From Hyphomicrobiales bacterium (GTDB lineage Bacteria; Pseudomonadota; Alphaproteobacteria; Rhizobiales; Rhizobiaceae), in contig UBJR01000009.1 in the NCBI GenBank assembly GCA_900465675.1, positions 734,429-798,428 of the forward strand: a stretch of DNA of 64,000 bases, given 5' to 3'. The position numbers and the translations under genes were made by a program. Below the pieces are notes generated by a model. That model ran no database searches and was not told where the DNA came from. It worked only from the letters and a program-made list of their open reading frames with translations. This document shows positions 43,199 to 51,423 of the stretch, one piece after another. Each line of letters begins with the position of its first letter. Position 1 is the first letter of the stretch.

Positions 43199-44247
43199 CC
43201 TCCGTTCGTTTCGACAATGTCAGCATCATCTTCGGCGACAAGCCGGAAGCCGCCCTCTCGATGGTCGATCAGGGCAAGACCCGCGACGAGATCGGCGCGT
43301 CGACCGGCCTCGTGCTCGGTGTCGCAGATGCCTCTATCACCGTCGAGGAAGGCGAAATCCTCGTCCTCATGGGCCTCTCCGGCTCCGGCAAGTCCACCCT
43401 GCTGCGCGCCGTCAATGGGCTGGCGCCCGTCGTTCGCGGCTCGGTGACGGTCTCTACAGCCACCGGCCCCGTCGATCCCTATAAATGCAGCGCCAAGGCG
43501 CTGCGTGATCTGCGCATGCACACCGTGTCGATGGTGTTCCAGCAGTTCGCGCTGCTGCCCTGGCGCACGGTCGCCGACAATGTCGGCTTCGGTCTGGAAC
43601 TCGCCGGCATGGCCGACGCCGAGCGCAAGAAGCGCGTTGATGAGCAGCTCGAACTTGTCAACCTGACAAAGTGGGCAAACCGCAAGGTCAACGAACTCTC
43701 GGGCGGCATGCAGCAGCGCGTCGGCCTCGCCCGCGCCTTCGCAACCGGTGCGCCGATCCTCCTGATGGACGAGCCGTTCTCCGCCCTCGATCCGCTGATC
43801 CGCACCCGCCTGCAGGACGAACTCCTGGAGTTCCAGCGCCGCCTGAAGAAGACCATCCTCTTCGTCAGCCACGATCTCGACGAAGCCTTCCGCATCGGCA
43901 ATCGTATTGCCATCATGGAAGGCGGGCGCATCATCCAGTGCGGGACCCCGCAGGAAATCGTCAAGAACCCGGCCGACCAGTATGTTGCGGACTTCGTGCA
44001 GAACATGAACCCGATCAACATGCTGACGGCACAGGACGTCATGCAGCCGGGTCTCGGCCAGTCTGCCGTGGGCGCCACCGTCACCGCGACGGCCAAGCCC
44101 GCAACGCCTCTCGTCGATATCCTCGATGCCCTGTCCCGCCAGCCGGGCAGCATCGGCGTCGTCGACAACGGCACGATCGTCGGCACGATTTCGGCGCAGG
44201 ACATCGTCAGCGGCCTCACCCGCCACCGGCGCAAAGAACAGGCTTGA
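43195..44247 (+). CDS. choV: Choline ABC transporter, ATP-binding protein
   Basis: 350-residue ATPase of the proline/glycine betaine type: Walker A GLSGSGKST, signature LSGGMQQRVG, Walker B LLMDEPFSALD, and a C-terminal CBS-like regulatory part ending in IGVVDNGTIVGTISAQDI. It powers import of choline with ChoX and ChoW. Confidence 0.95.
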   Translation: MTSVRFDNVSIIFGDKPEAALSMVDQGKTRDEIGASTGLVLGVADASITVEEGEILVLMGLSGSGKSTLLRAVNGLAPVVRGSVTVSTATGPVDPYKCSAKALRDLRMHTVSMVFQQFALLPWRTVADNVGFGLELAGMADAERKKRVDEQLELVNLTKWANRKVNELSGGMQQRVGLARAFATGAPILLMDEPFSALDPLIRTRLQDELLEFQRRLKKTILFVSHDLDEAFRIGNRIAIMEGGRIIQCGTPQEIVKNPADQYVADFVQNMNPINMLTAQDVMQPGLGQSAVGATVTATAKPATPLVDILDALSRQPGSIGVVDNGTIVGTISAQDIVSGLTRHRRKEQA

Positions 44248-44254
44248 TCCTTTA

Positions 44255-44279
44255 GTCCACTTCCGCCAGAAAAGTGGAC
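44255..44279 (+). promoter_or_regulatory. Hairpin between choV and the HugZ-like gene
   Basis: 8-bp perfect stem GTCCACTT / AAGTGGAC with a 9-base loop. It ends directly before the ATG at 44280 and includes the probable ribosome site, so it may act as a weak choV terminator and/or limit translation of the next gene. Confidence 0.45.
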
Positions 44280-45037
44280 ATGAAAGATCAAGCTTCCGTA
44301 TTGCGGGAGACGGACGGGCAGGCCCGGACGCTCGCCCGCACCCTGCTCCGTTCGGCCCGCTATGCCGGCCTCGCCGTACTCGATCCGGCGACCGGCTTTC
44401 CCTTTGCCAGCCGCGTGCTGCTCGGCACCGATATAGACGGCACGCCCGTCGTCCTCGTCTCGGCGCTCTCCACCCATACCAAGGCACTGGAAGCCGATCC
44501 CCGCGCCTCGCTGCTAACAGGCGAGCCCGGCAAGGGCGATCCGCTCGCCTACCCGCGCCTGACGACGCAATGCATCGCCGAACCGGTGGAGCGCGGCAGC
44601 CCGCTTCACGAGCGCATCCGCGGCCGTTTCCTGAACCGGCATACCAAGGCCAAGCTCTATATATAGACTTCCCGGACTTCCGGTTTTTCCGCTTGCTGCC
44701 GCAGTCCGCCAGCCTCAACGGAGGCTTCGGCCGGGCCTATCTCCTGGAGGGTTCGGACCTTGCGATTCTCTCCCCCGCCAACGATGCGGTGGCGGCGGAA
44801 GCCGATGCCATAGTGCGAGATTTAGTAGACAACCACCCAGAGGTGCTTAGGGCGCTTGAAACCCGTTTCAAGGGGACAATTGACGGGACTTTGAGGGTTT
44901 GTGGCCTGGATAGTGCTGGTTTTGACGTGATTTCGGGCGATAACTTGTCACGTTGTGAATTCGAAGAGCCTGTCACAAAACCCGGGGAAATTATTCCACA
45001 CATATCTAAAATAGCATACTCGATACCCGAAATTTAG
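44280..45037 (+). pseudogene. HugZ-like (pyridoxamine 5'-phosphate oxidase fold/DUF2470) protein, frameshifted
   Basis: Reads as a heme-utilisation/HugZ-family protein in two frames: the first (to TAG 44664-44666) covers the FMN-binding-like split barrel (ARYAGLAVLDPATGFPFASR, HTKALEADPRASLLTG); the rest continues two bases out of phase (DFPDFRFFRLLPQSASLNGG, VCGLDSAGFDVISGDNLSRC). The break lies in TATATATA (44658-44665), consistent with a 2-base TA expansion or a sequencing error. From about 44817 codon use turns AT-rich with rare TTA, ATA, AGG and GTA codons, unlike the first part. It lies 32 bases after choV. If intact it would be about 251 residues. Confidence 0.75.
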
Positions 45038-45048
45038 GTATATACAAT
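45033..45048 (+). promoter_or_regulatory. NolR-type motif 1 upstream of the ArsR-family gene
   Basis: TTTAG-N9-AT matches the (A/T)TTAG-N9-A(T/A) motif described for NolR binding. It begins in the last codons of the preceding gene, 96-111 bases upstream of the regulator start. Confidence 0.4.
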
Positions 45049-45125
45049 CTTCATGCCCAATTGCTACTTTTCGGGCGTCCGCCAAACCCCGTCTAACGCC
45101 CTGTGCCTATACGGAAAAAATTCGC

Positions 45126-45141
45126 ATTAGGAAGATTGGAA
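45126..45141 (+). promoter_or_regulatory. NolR-type motif 2 at the ArsR-family start
   Basis: ATTAG-N9-AA, a second match to the NolR motif, ending 3 bases before the ATG and covering the ribosome binding site (GGAAGATTGGAATA). Confidence 0.4.
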
Positions 45142-45143
45142 TA

Positions 45144-45461
45144 ATGGAAAATACTGACTTGTCAGATCACGCTAATGTGGCGGCCGCGCTTCTGTCAGCA
45201 ATGGCAAACCCCAAGCGCCTGCTCATCCTCGTGAGCCTCGTGAAGGGTGAAGTTCCCGTCGGCGTCCTCGCGACGCAGGTTGGCCTTAGCCAGTCTGCCC
45301 TGTCGCAGCATCTCTCCAAGCTTCGCGCCCAGAAGCTGGTCCGGACCCGCCGGGATGCGCAGACCATTTATTACTCGAGCAATTCCGAGCCTGTGATGAA
45401 AATCCTGGCAACGCTCGAAGACATTTACGCTGTTCAGAACCGGAGCCGTTCCGCGGCCTAA
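45144..45461 (+). CDS. ArsR-family transcriptional regulator, NolR-like
   Basis: 105-residue winged-helix repressor. The helix-turn-helix region VGLSQSALSQHLSKLRAQKL followed by the wing RTRRDAQTIYYSSNSE closely resembles NolR, the rhizobial regulator of nodulation and growth genes. There are no Cys residues of the metal-binding ArsR type. Two matches to the NolR motif lie in its promoter, suggesting autoregulation. It could be NolR itself or a paralogue. A strong terminator follows at 45561. Confidence 0.85.
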   Translation: MENTDLSDHANVAAALLSAMANPKRLLILVSLVKGEVPVGVLATQVGLSQSALSQHLSKLRAQKLVRTRRDAQTIYYSSNSEPVMKILATLEDIYAVQNRSRSAA

Positions 45462-45778
45462 AGTCAACGCTGACATCACGTCAGCCAAGAACCGGTCCGC
45501 CAATGGAATCATTCCGGAATGGACCGGACGCAGTATTTCAGCACGTCAACCCTACTTCTTGACCGGCAGATCGCTCGATTTGCCGGTCTTTTTCGTTTCG
45601 GCCGGATACCGTTCCGGCGGTATTTCCATGCGGCGGCAAAGCGCATAGCAATGAGCGGTAAACTCTGGTTTCGTGCGCTTTCGGTCTCTTGACGCCCGAT
45701 TCCGCGCTGATAGTTTGACCGGACGGTAAAAATACGGGCTCAAGCCCGGGGAACGGGCCTCGCGGCCAGGAGAACAGC
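45462..45778. other. Intergenic region between NolR-like and aminotransferase genes
   Basis: 317 bases. It contains the regulator's terminator (45561-45593) and then an approximately 180-base stretch that is presumably the aminotransferase promoter region. No credible gene. Confidence 0.5.
45561..45595 (+). terminator. Rho-independent terminator after the NolR-like gene
   Basis: 8-bp stem GACCGGCA / TGCCGGTC with a 12-base loop, followed by TTTTTTCGTTT. It lies about 100 bases past the stop codon. Confidence 0.8.
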
Positions 45779-47104
45779 ATGTCCAATCGCCTCAATACCC
45801 CGAACGACCTTCGCGCCTTCTGGATGCCGTTTACGGCAAACCGCCAGTTCAAGAAGGAGCCGCGCATGTTCGTCGGCGCCAAGGACATGTATTACACCAC
45901 CCATGACGGCCGTCAGGTGCTTGATGGCACCGCCGGTCTCTGGTGCGTCAATGCCGGCCACTGCCGCCCGAAGATCACCGAGGCGATCCGCGAACAGGCG
46001 GGCGAACTCGACTACGCCCCGGCCTTCCAGCTCGGCCACCCCAAGGCCTTCGAACTGGCGAACCGCCTGGTCGATATCGCTCCGGAGGGTATGAACCACG
46101 TTCTCTACACCAACTCCGGCTCTGAATCGGTCGAGACCGCGCTCAAGGTGGCGCTGGCCTATCACCGGGTAAAAGGCAACGGCTCGCGCTTCCGCCTCAT
46201 CGGCCGCGAGCGCGGTTATCACGGCGTCAATTTCGGCGGCATCTCGGTTGGCGGCATCGTCTCCAACCGCAAGATGTTCGGCACGCTTCTGACCGGCGTC
46301 GATCACATGCCGCACACCCACCAGCCCGGCAAGAACAACTTTACACGCGGCGAGCCTGAGCATGGCGGCGATATCGCCACCGAACTTGAGCGCATCGTCA
46401 CCCTGCACGACGCCTCGACCATCGCCGCCGTCATCGTCGAGCCGGTCGCAGGTTCCACCGGCGTGCTGATCCCGCCGAAGGGCTATCTGCAGAAGCTGCG
46501 CGAGATCTGCACCAAGCACGGCATCCTGCTGATCTTCGACGAAGTCATCACCGGTTTCGGCCGCCTCGGCGCGCCGTTCGCCGCCCAATATTACGACGTC
46601 ATGCCCGACATGATCACCACCGCCAAGGGCCTGACCAACGGCGTCATCCCGATGGGTGCCGTCTTCGTGACCTCGGAGATCCACGACGCCTTCATGAGCG
46701 GCCCCGAGCACATGATCGAGTTCTTCCACGGCTACACCTATTCGGGCAACCCGATCGCTTCGGCCGCTGCACTCGCCACGCTCGACACCTACAAGGAAGA
46801 AGGCCTGCTGACCCGCGCCGCGGAGCTTTCCGACTACTGGGCCGACGCGCTGCACTCGCTGAAGGATTGCCCGAATGTCATCGACATCAGGAACACCGGC
46901 CTGATCGGCGCCATCGAGCTCGACCCGATCGCCGGCGAACCGACCAAGCGCGCCTTCACGGCCTTCCTCAAGGCCTATGAGAAGGGTCTGCTGATTCGCA
47001 CGACCGGCGATATCATCGCGCTGTCTCCGCCGCTGATCATCGAGAAGCACCATATCGACGAGCTGTTCGGCAAACTGCGCGAAATCCTGCAGAACAACAT
47101 CTGA
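45779..47104 (+). CDS. Class III aminotransferase (omega-amino acid-pyruvate type)
   Basis: 441-residue PLP enzyme. The PLP lysine is in TTAKGLTNG, preceded by LLIFDEVITGFGRLG (Asp binds the pyridine N), and GRERGYHGVNFGG is the cofactor-phosphate region. The pattern and the start MSNRLNTPNDLRAFWMPF match beta-alanine/omega-amino acid:pyruvate transaminases, which move amino groups from beta-alanine, GABA, taurine or amines to pyruvate. The donor cannot be fixed here. Monocistronic with a strong terminator. Confidence 0.9.
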   Translation: MSNRLNTPNDLRAFWMPFTANRQFKKEPRMFVGAKDMYYTTHDGRQVLDGTAGLWCVNAGHCRPKITEAIREQAGELDYAPAFQLGHPKAFELANRLVDIAPEGMNHVLYTNSGSESVETALKVALAYHRVKGNGSRFRLIGRERGYHGVNFGGISVGGIVSNRKMFGTLLTGVDHMPHTHQPGKNNFTRGEPEHGGDIATELERIVTLHDASTIAAVIVEPVAGSTGVLIPPKGYLQKLREICTKHGILLIFDEVITGFGRLGAPFAAQYYDVMPDMITTAKGLTNGVIPMGAVFVTSEIHDAFMSGPEHMIEFFHGYTYSGNPIASAAALATLDTYKEEGLLTRAAELSDYWADALHSLKDCPNVIDIRNTGLIGAIELDPIAGEPTKRAFTAFLKAYEKGLLIRTTGDIIALSPPLIIEKHHIDELFGKLREILQNNI

Positions 47105-47130
47105 TTGTCAGCAACTGGAAACACAGAAAG

Positions 47131-47160
47131 GCCCGCCGGAGCGCATCTCCGGCGGGCTTT
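47131..47160 (+). terminator. Terminator after the aminotransferase
   Basis: 11-bp perfect stem GCCCGCCGGAG / CTCCGGCGGGC with a 5-base loop, followed by TTTCTC. It lies 26 bases after the stop; the convergent HD-GYP gene ends 31 bases further. Confidence 0.9.
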
Positions 47161-47187
47161 CTCATGTCTTGATCTTAAGCTTTGATC

Positions 47188-48138
47188 TCAGGCCTTGTGC
47201 GCCGAAGCGACCGATAGGCAGAGCGCAAAGCGCTTCAGCAGCTTGATGTCGAAATGCCCTTCGCGGCTCAGCATCCATTTCAGGGCGTCGGCCGGCGTCC
47301 AGGGCTGCTTGTAGGGGCGGATCGAGGTGATGGCGTCATAGACGTCGCAGATCGCCGCGAGCTTTGCATAGATGCTCAGCTTCGAGCCGGGAACCATGTT
47401 CGGATATCCCCGCCCGTCGATCCGCTCATGGTGGTTGAGGCAGACGTCGAGAACGATGTCAGGCATGCCCGCCTGCCGCTTCAGGATCGCATGGCCAAGT
47501 TCCGGATGGCTGCGGATCAGCTGCATTTCCTCGTCGTCGAGCTTGCCTTCCTTGGCGAGAATCTCGTGCGGGATTTCCACCTTGCCGACATCGTGCAGCA
47601 GACCGGCAATGCCGAGGACTCGAACCGTCTCCTCGTCGAAATCCAGATAGCGGGAGAAATGGATCATCAGCGCGCTGACCGACAGCGAATGTACGAAGGT
47701 CGTCTCGTCCTTCGACTTCAATCGCGTGACGCTGAGGAAGATCGCCGGGTTTTCATCGAGCGACGTGGACAGTCCCGAAATGACGGGCGCGATATCATCG
47801 ATCGCGACACCCGCCCCGCCTTGAATCTTGCTGAAGACATCTTCGAGCTGCTCGGCGGATTTCTGGATGGTTTCGCGGGCGGCCTTGGTCTGCGCCTCGA
47901 CGGCACGGGGATCCTCGGACGCATAGGCAGGCACATTGGAGCGCAGGCCGTTGGTATCGACGCCCTTGGCTGTGTTGATGACCACCCCGGCGACACCGCT
48001 GCCACGCAACCGCTGGGCATCGGATTCCCGCCTGACGAGAAACCGGTGACGCCCGAGCAATGGGTCGTTCCAGGCCCCTTCGACGGCCTCGATAAACATC
48101 CCAGCCCTCACCTGGCTGGCTTCAATGCGCTTTAGCAT
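47188..48138 (-). CDS. HD-GYP domain protein (c-di-GMP phosphodiesterase type)
   Basis: 316-residue protein with an N-terminal DUF3391-like region (residues 1-70, SQVRAGMFIEAVEG) and an HD-GYP domain: HD in LLHDVGK (182-183), HPE (211-213), HHERIDGRGYP with GYP at 244-246, and CDVYDAITS. Such enzymes linearise c-di-GMP, which would promote motility over attachment. It has no membrane helix or receiver domain. Probably monocistronic. Confidence 0.9.
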   Translation of the reverse strand: MLKRIEASQVRAGMFIEAVEGAWNDPLLGRHRFLVRRESDAQRLRGSGVAGVVINTAKGVDTNGLRSNVPAYASEDPRAVEAQTKAARETIQKSAEQLEDVFSKIQGGAGVAIDDIAPVISGLSTSLDENPAIFLSVTRLKSKDETTFVHSLSVSALMIHFSRYLDFDEETVRVLGIAGLLHDVGKVEIPHEILAKEGKLDDEEMQLIRSHPELGHAILKRQAGMPDIVLDVCLNHHERIDGRGYPNMVPGSKLSIYAKLAAICDVYDAITSIRPYKQPWTPADALKWMLSREGHFDIKLLKRFALCLSVASAHKA

Positions 48139-48658
48139 TCAGTCGCTTAGTCCCAACGCACGATTAGACTTGCTGGGCCGAGTTTATTCTTGAGACACAC
48201 TCCAGATCGGCCACCCCTCTACAACCTTCATAGCATGCAAATGTTAATCGGTTCTATTTTACGAATATTCTCACGCACAAAGATTCACAGACTATTCTTG
48301 GTATATTTTCGGCGTTATTTGCAACTCGTGGATTAAATCGTTTTGAGCACTTAGCCCAAGGTAGATGCCGGCTAACGACCTCTGAAAAACTCCCGAATTT
48401 TACGAAAATGACGCGAGGCACCGCTCGTTTCGCTCAATCCAGAACAATTTTGGTAGTGATTTTGTTATTTCCTTGCGAAATCAAATGAGAATTCCTAGAA
48501 AATCGCCATGCGCCCGCCGAAGTCAAAGATGGCCGGAAGGGCGCATTGACCGCACCGAAGCCGCCGTCTTGGCGCAACTCAAAAGAGTTGTTGTACGCAC
48601 CGGTTTCGATGTCGCGGCAGTCACGCGGGCCGAAAGCCCAACCCAAGGAGAACGAAAA
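48139..48658. other. Large intergenic region before livK-type gene
   Basis: 520 bases, AT-rich up to about 48490 and then of normal composition. It contains no gene I can support and no clear terminator or large palindrome. It may hold a long 5' UTR or a small RNA; I cannot tell. Confidence 0.4.
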
Positions 48659-49765
48659 ATGAGTCTGAAGACTTTGACTGGCGCGACGATGCTCGCATCG
48701 CTGGCTTTTGCACCGCTTGCCCATGCCGATATCACCATCGGCCTCATCGCCCCCCTCACCGGCCCGGTTGCCGCTTACGGCGATCAGGTGAAGAACGGCG
48801 CGCAGACCGCTGTCGACGAGATCAACAAGAATGGCGGCATCCTCGGCCAGAAGGTCATCCTCAAGACCGCTGACGACGCCGGCGAGCCGAAGCAGGGCGT
48901 TTCCGCCGCCAACCAGCTGGTCGGCGAAGGCATCAAGTTCGTCGTTGGCCCGGTCACCTCGGGCGTTGCCATCCCGGCATCCGACGTGCTGGCTGAAAAC
49001 GGCGTGCTGATGGTTACCCCGACGGCAACCTCTCCTGATCTGACGAACCGCGGCCTGACCAACGTCCTGCGCACCTGCGGCCGTGACGACCAGCAGGCTG
49101 GCGTTGCTGCCGAATATGCCCTGAAGCATTTCAAGGACAAGCGTATCGCCATCATCAACGACAAGGGCGCTTACGGTAAGGGTCTCGCCGACAACTTCAA
49201 GGCAACCCTGAACGCCGGTGGCGTCAAGGAAGTCATCGACGACGCCGTCACGCCTGGCGACAAGGACTTCTCCGCGCTCACCACCCGCCTGAAGGCTGAA
49301 AAGGTCGACGTCGTCTATTTCGGCGGCTACCACCCGGAAGGCGGCCTGCTCGCCCGTCAGCTCGCCGACCTCTCGGTCAAGGCGACGATCATCGGCGGTG
49401 ACGGCCTGTCGAACAACGAATTCTGGAACATCGGTACCGAAGCCGCTGCCGGCACGATCTTCACCAACGCTTCCGACGCCACCAAGAGCCCGGACTCCAA
49501 GGCCGCTGCTGCAGCGCTCGCCGCCAAGAAAATCCCGGCCGAAGCCTTCACGCTGAACGCCTATGCTGCCGTCGAAGTCATCAAGGCCGGCATCGAGAAG
49601 GCCAAGAGCGCCGAAGACGCGGAAGCCGTCGCAACCGCCCTCAAGGGCGGTGAGGCCATCCCGACCGCAATCGGCAAGCTCACCTACGGCGAAACCGGCG
49701 ACCTCTCCTCGAAGAGCTTCGAGCTCTACAAGTGGGAAGCTGGCAAGGCCGTTCCGGTCGAATAA
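48659..49765 (+). CDS. Branched-chain amino acid-type ABC transporter binding protein (LivK-like), solo
   Basis: 368-residue periplasmic protein: signal 1-23 (ending APLAHA), then the type I binding fold ([56 protein letters not shown] region). It resembles LivK of rhizobia, whose substrates include Leu, Ile, Val and others. No liv permease or ATPase genes follow, as is common for rhizobial LivK copies. ATG 48659 follows AAGGAGAACGAAAA; the frame is open 62 codons upstream without a site. Strong terminator after it. Confidence 0.9.
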   Translation: MSLKTLTGATMLASLAFAPLAHADITIGLIAPLTGPVAAYGDQVKNGAQTAVDEINKNGGILGQKVILKTADDAGEPKQGVSAANQLVGEGIKFVVGPVTSGVAIPASDVLAENGVLMVTPTATSPDLTNRGLTNVLRTCGRDDQQAGVAAEYALKHFKDKRIAIINDKGAYGKGLADNFKATLNAGGVKEVIDDAVTPGDKDFSALTTRLKAEKVDVVYFGGYHPEGGLLARQLADLSVKATIIGGDGLSNNEFWNIGTEAAAGTIFTNASDATKSPDSKAAAAALAAKKIPAEAFTLNAYAAVEVIKAGIEKAKSAEDAEAVATALKGGEAIPTAIGKLTYGETGDLSSKSFELYKWEAGKAVPVE

Positions 49766-49792
49766 GCCGCTCTATAGCAAGAACCATGGATC

Positions 49793-49819
49793 GGGCGCCG
49801 CGAGGCGCCCTTTTCTTTT
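49793..49819 (+). terminator. Terminator after the LivK-like gene
   Basis: GGGCGCC, loop GCGA, GGCGCCC then TTTTCTTTT; 27 bases past the stop. Confidence 0.9.
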
Positions 49820-49829
49820 GCGCTGCGGA

Positions 49830-50280
49830 TCATTCGACATGCACGGCAAGCGTCCGCTTCAGCGTCTTCAGCACGACGCTGGTGGTGAACTTTCGGATGT
49901 TCCGATTGAGCTCCATCATCCGGTCGGCCAGCACGTCGAAATGCTCCACCGACTGCGCCAGAATGACCAGCGTATAGTCGCCGCGGCCGGAGGTGCACCA
50001 TGCCTCCTGCACTTCGGGCGTCTCGGCAATCCAGCGCATGAACGGCTGCAGAAGCTCGGGCCTGTCGCGCTCCAGCTCCACCTCGACAAGCATCGAAACC
50101 GCCGTGCCGATCTTTTTCGGATCAACGATGGAGGATCACCTTCTCGTCTCGCAGCTTCTGCAGCCGCCGCTGCGTCGACGATTGCGACAGCCCGACGCGC
50201 TCGGAAAGTGCGGCCAGCGTAATCGTCGCATCCTCCTGCATCAGCTTGATGATCTCGCGGTCGGCCTTCGTCAGCGTCAT
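49830..50280 (-). pseudogene. Lrp/AsnC-family regulator with two frameshifts
   Basis: The gene reads as a normal Lrp protein in three frames. The N-terminal helix-turn-helix part (MTLTKADREIIKLMQEDATI, LSERVGLSQSSTQRRLQKLR) is in one frame, ending at a TGA (50122-50124). A short middle (IVDPKKIGTA) fits the second frame, and the C-terminal RAM domain (MLVEVELERDRPELLQPFMR, TSGRGDYTLVILAQSVEHFD) the third, down to 49830. A missing G near 50099-50100 and a small loss near 50125-50130 explain it. Total span 451 bases, not a multiple of three. It is divergent from the dehydratase-like gene it may regulate. Either recent decay or sequence errors. Confidence 0.75.
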
Positions 50281-50379
50281 GAGAAAAATTCCCGAATAGT
50301 TGCGTTTCTTGCGGAGTAATTCCTGTCTTATCCAGAGATAACGGGAAAATCCGCGGCTTTTCATTGTCATCCTCACCGC

Positions 50380-51339
50380 ATGAAAAACATCGAGCAACAC
50401 CCTACCGCCGACGGCATCCGCGCAGCATCGAAAGCGATCGATCCCGTCTTCCTCAACAGCCCGCTGATCGAACAGCAAAGCGCCAATCTGGCGCTCGGCC
50501 TCCGGCTCCTTGCCAAGGTCGAGACGCTCAACCCGATCCGCTCGTTCAAGGGCCGCGGCACCGATTGGTGGCTGCGCAACGAACCGCCGAGTGATGCGCC
50601 GATTGTCTCGGCTTCGGCCGGAAACTTCGGTCAGGGCCTCGCCTATGCCGGCCGTTCCCAGGGCCGCCGCGTCATCATCTTTGCCGCCACCACCGCCAAT
50701 CCCGGCAAGGTCGAAGCCATGAGGCGGCTCGGCGCCGAAGTCCGCCTGGAGGGAGATGATTTCGATGCCGCCAAGGCAGCGGCTCGTTTTCATGCCGAGA
50801 CAAACGGCTGCCCTTTCGTGGAGGACGGCGCCCTGCGCGCAATTGCCGAGGGTGCAGGCACGATCGCCCTGGAACTCACGGAAGAACTTGGCGATGCGGC
50901 AACCGCGCTCGATGCGATCGCCGTCCCACTCGGTAATGGCGCGCTGCTGACCGGCGTCGGAACCTGGATCAGGGCGCACGCACCGAACTGCCGGGTGATC
51001 GGCGTCGTTGCCGCAAACGCCCCGGCGATGAAACGCTCCTGGGAAACCGGCCGGCTGGTTTCGACGGAGACGGCATCGACCGCAGCCGATGGCATTGCCG
51101 TTCGCGAATGCGTGCCTTATGCGCTGGACTGCATGAAAGCGACTGTCGATGATGTCTGGGAAGTCACCGAGGCCGATATCACCAACGCCCGCGACTTCTG
51201 CCGCCAGCACTATGGCCTCATTGTCGAGGAAGCCGGCGCCGCAGGCATCGCCGGCCTGATCAGCCACGGCGCCAGCCTGAAGGGCCAGACGGTGGCAACC
51301 ATCCTCTGCGGCGCGAATGTACGGACCGATATCGCCTGA
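50380..51339 (+). CDS. PLP-dependent threonine/serine dehydratase-like protein
   Basis: 319-residue fold-type II PLP enzyme with the Schiff-base Lys57 in IRSFKGRGT, a SASAGNFGQGLA asparagine/phosphate loop and PLGNGALLTGVGT as the glycine-rich phosphate-binding loop. This matches threonine dehydratase (IlvA/TdcB) relatives without a regulatory ACT domain, likely catabolic, deaminating Thr or Ser. It is divergent from the Lrp-family gene, a common arrangement with that regulator as activator. ATG 50380. Confidence 0.83.
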   Translation: MKNIEQHPTADGIRAASKAIDPVFLNSPLIEQQSANLALGLRLLAKVETLNPIRSFKGRGTDWWLRNEPPSDAPIVSASAGNFGQGLAYAGRSQGRRVIIFAATTANPGKVEAMRRLGAEVRLEGDDFDAAKAAARFHAETNGCPFVEDGALRAIAEGAGTIALELTEELGDAATALDAIAVPLGNGALLTGVGTWIRAHAPNCRVIGVVAANAPAMKRSWETGRLVSTETASTAADGIAVRECVPYALDCMKATVDDVWEVTEADITNARDFCRQHYGLIVEEAGAAGIAGLISHGASLKGQTVATILCGANVRTDIA

Positions 51340-51423
51340 TCGGCACCGCGCCGTCGATCGCCTCTCCCCGTGGCGCCTGAGAACGTCTAGGCTAGGCAAC
51401 CGATTCAGCCTGAGGAAGCCACC

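Noticed and set aside
42778..44718. A 646-codon minus-strand open frame across choW/choV
   Set aside because: Shadow of the choline transporter genes.
50122..51399. A 425-codon minus-strand frame that includes the HTH part of the Lrp gene
   Set aside because: Only the last ~50 codons (from the ATG at 50280) resemble a protein; the rest is antisense to the dehydratase-like gene.
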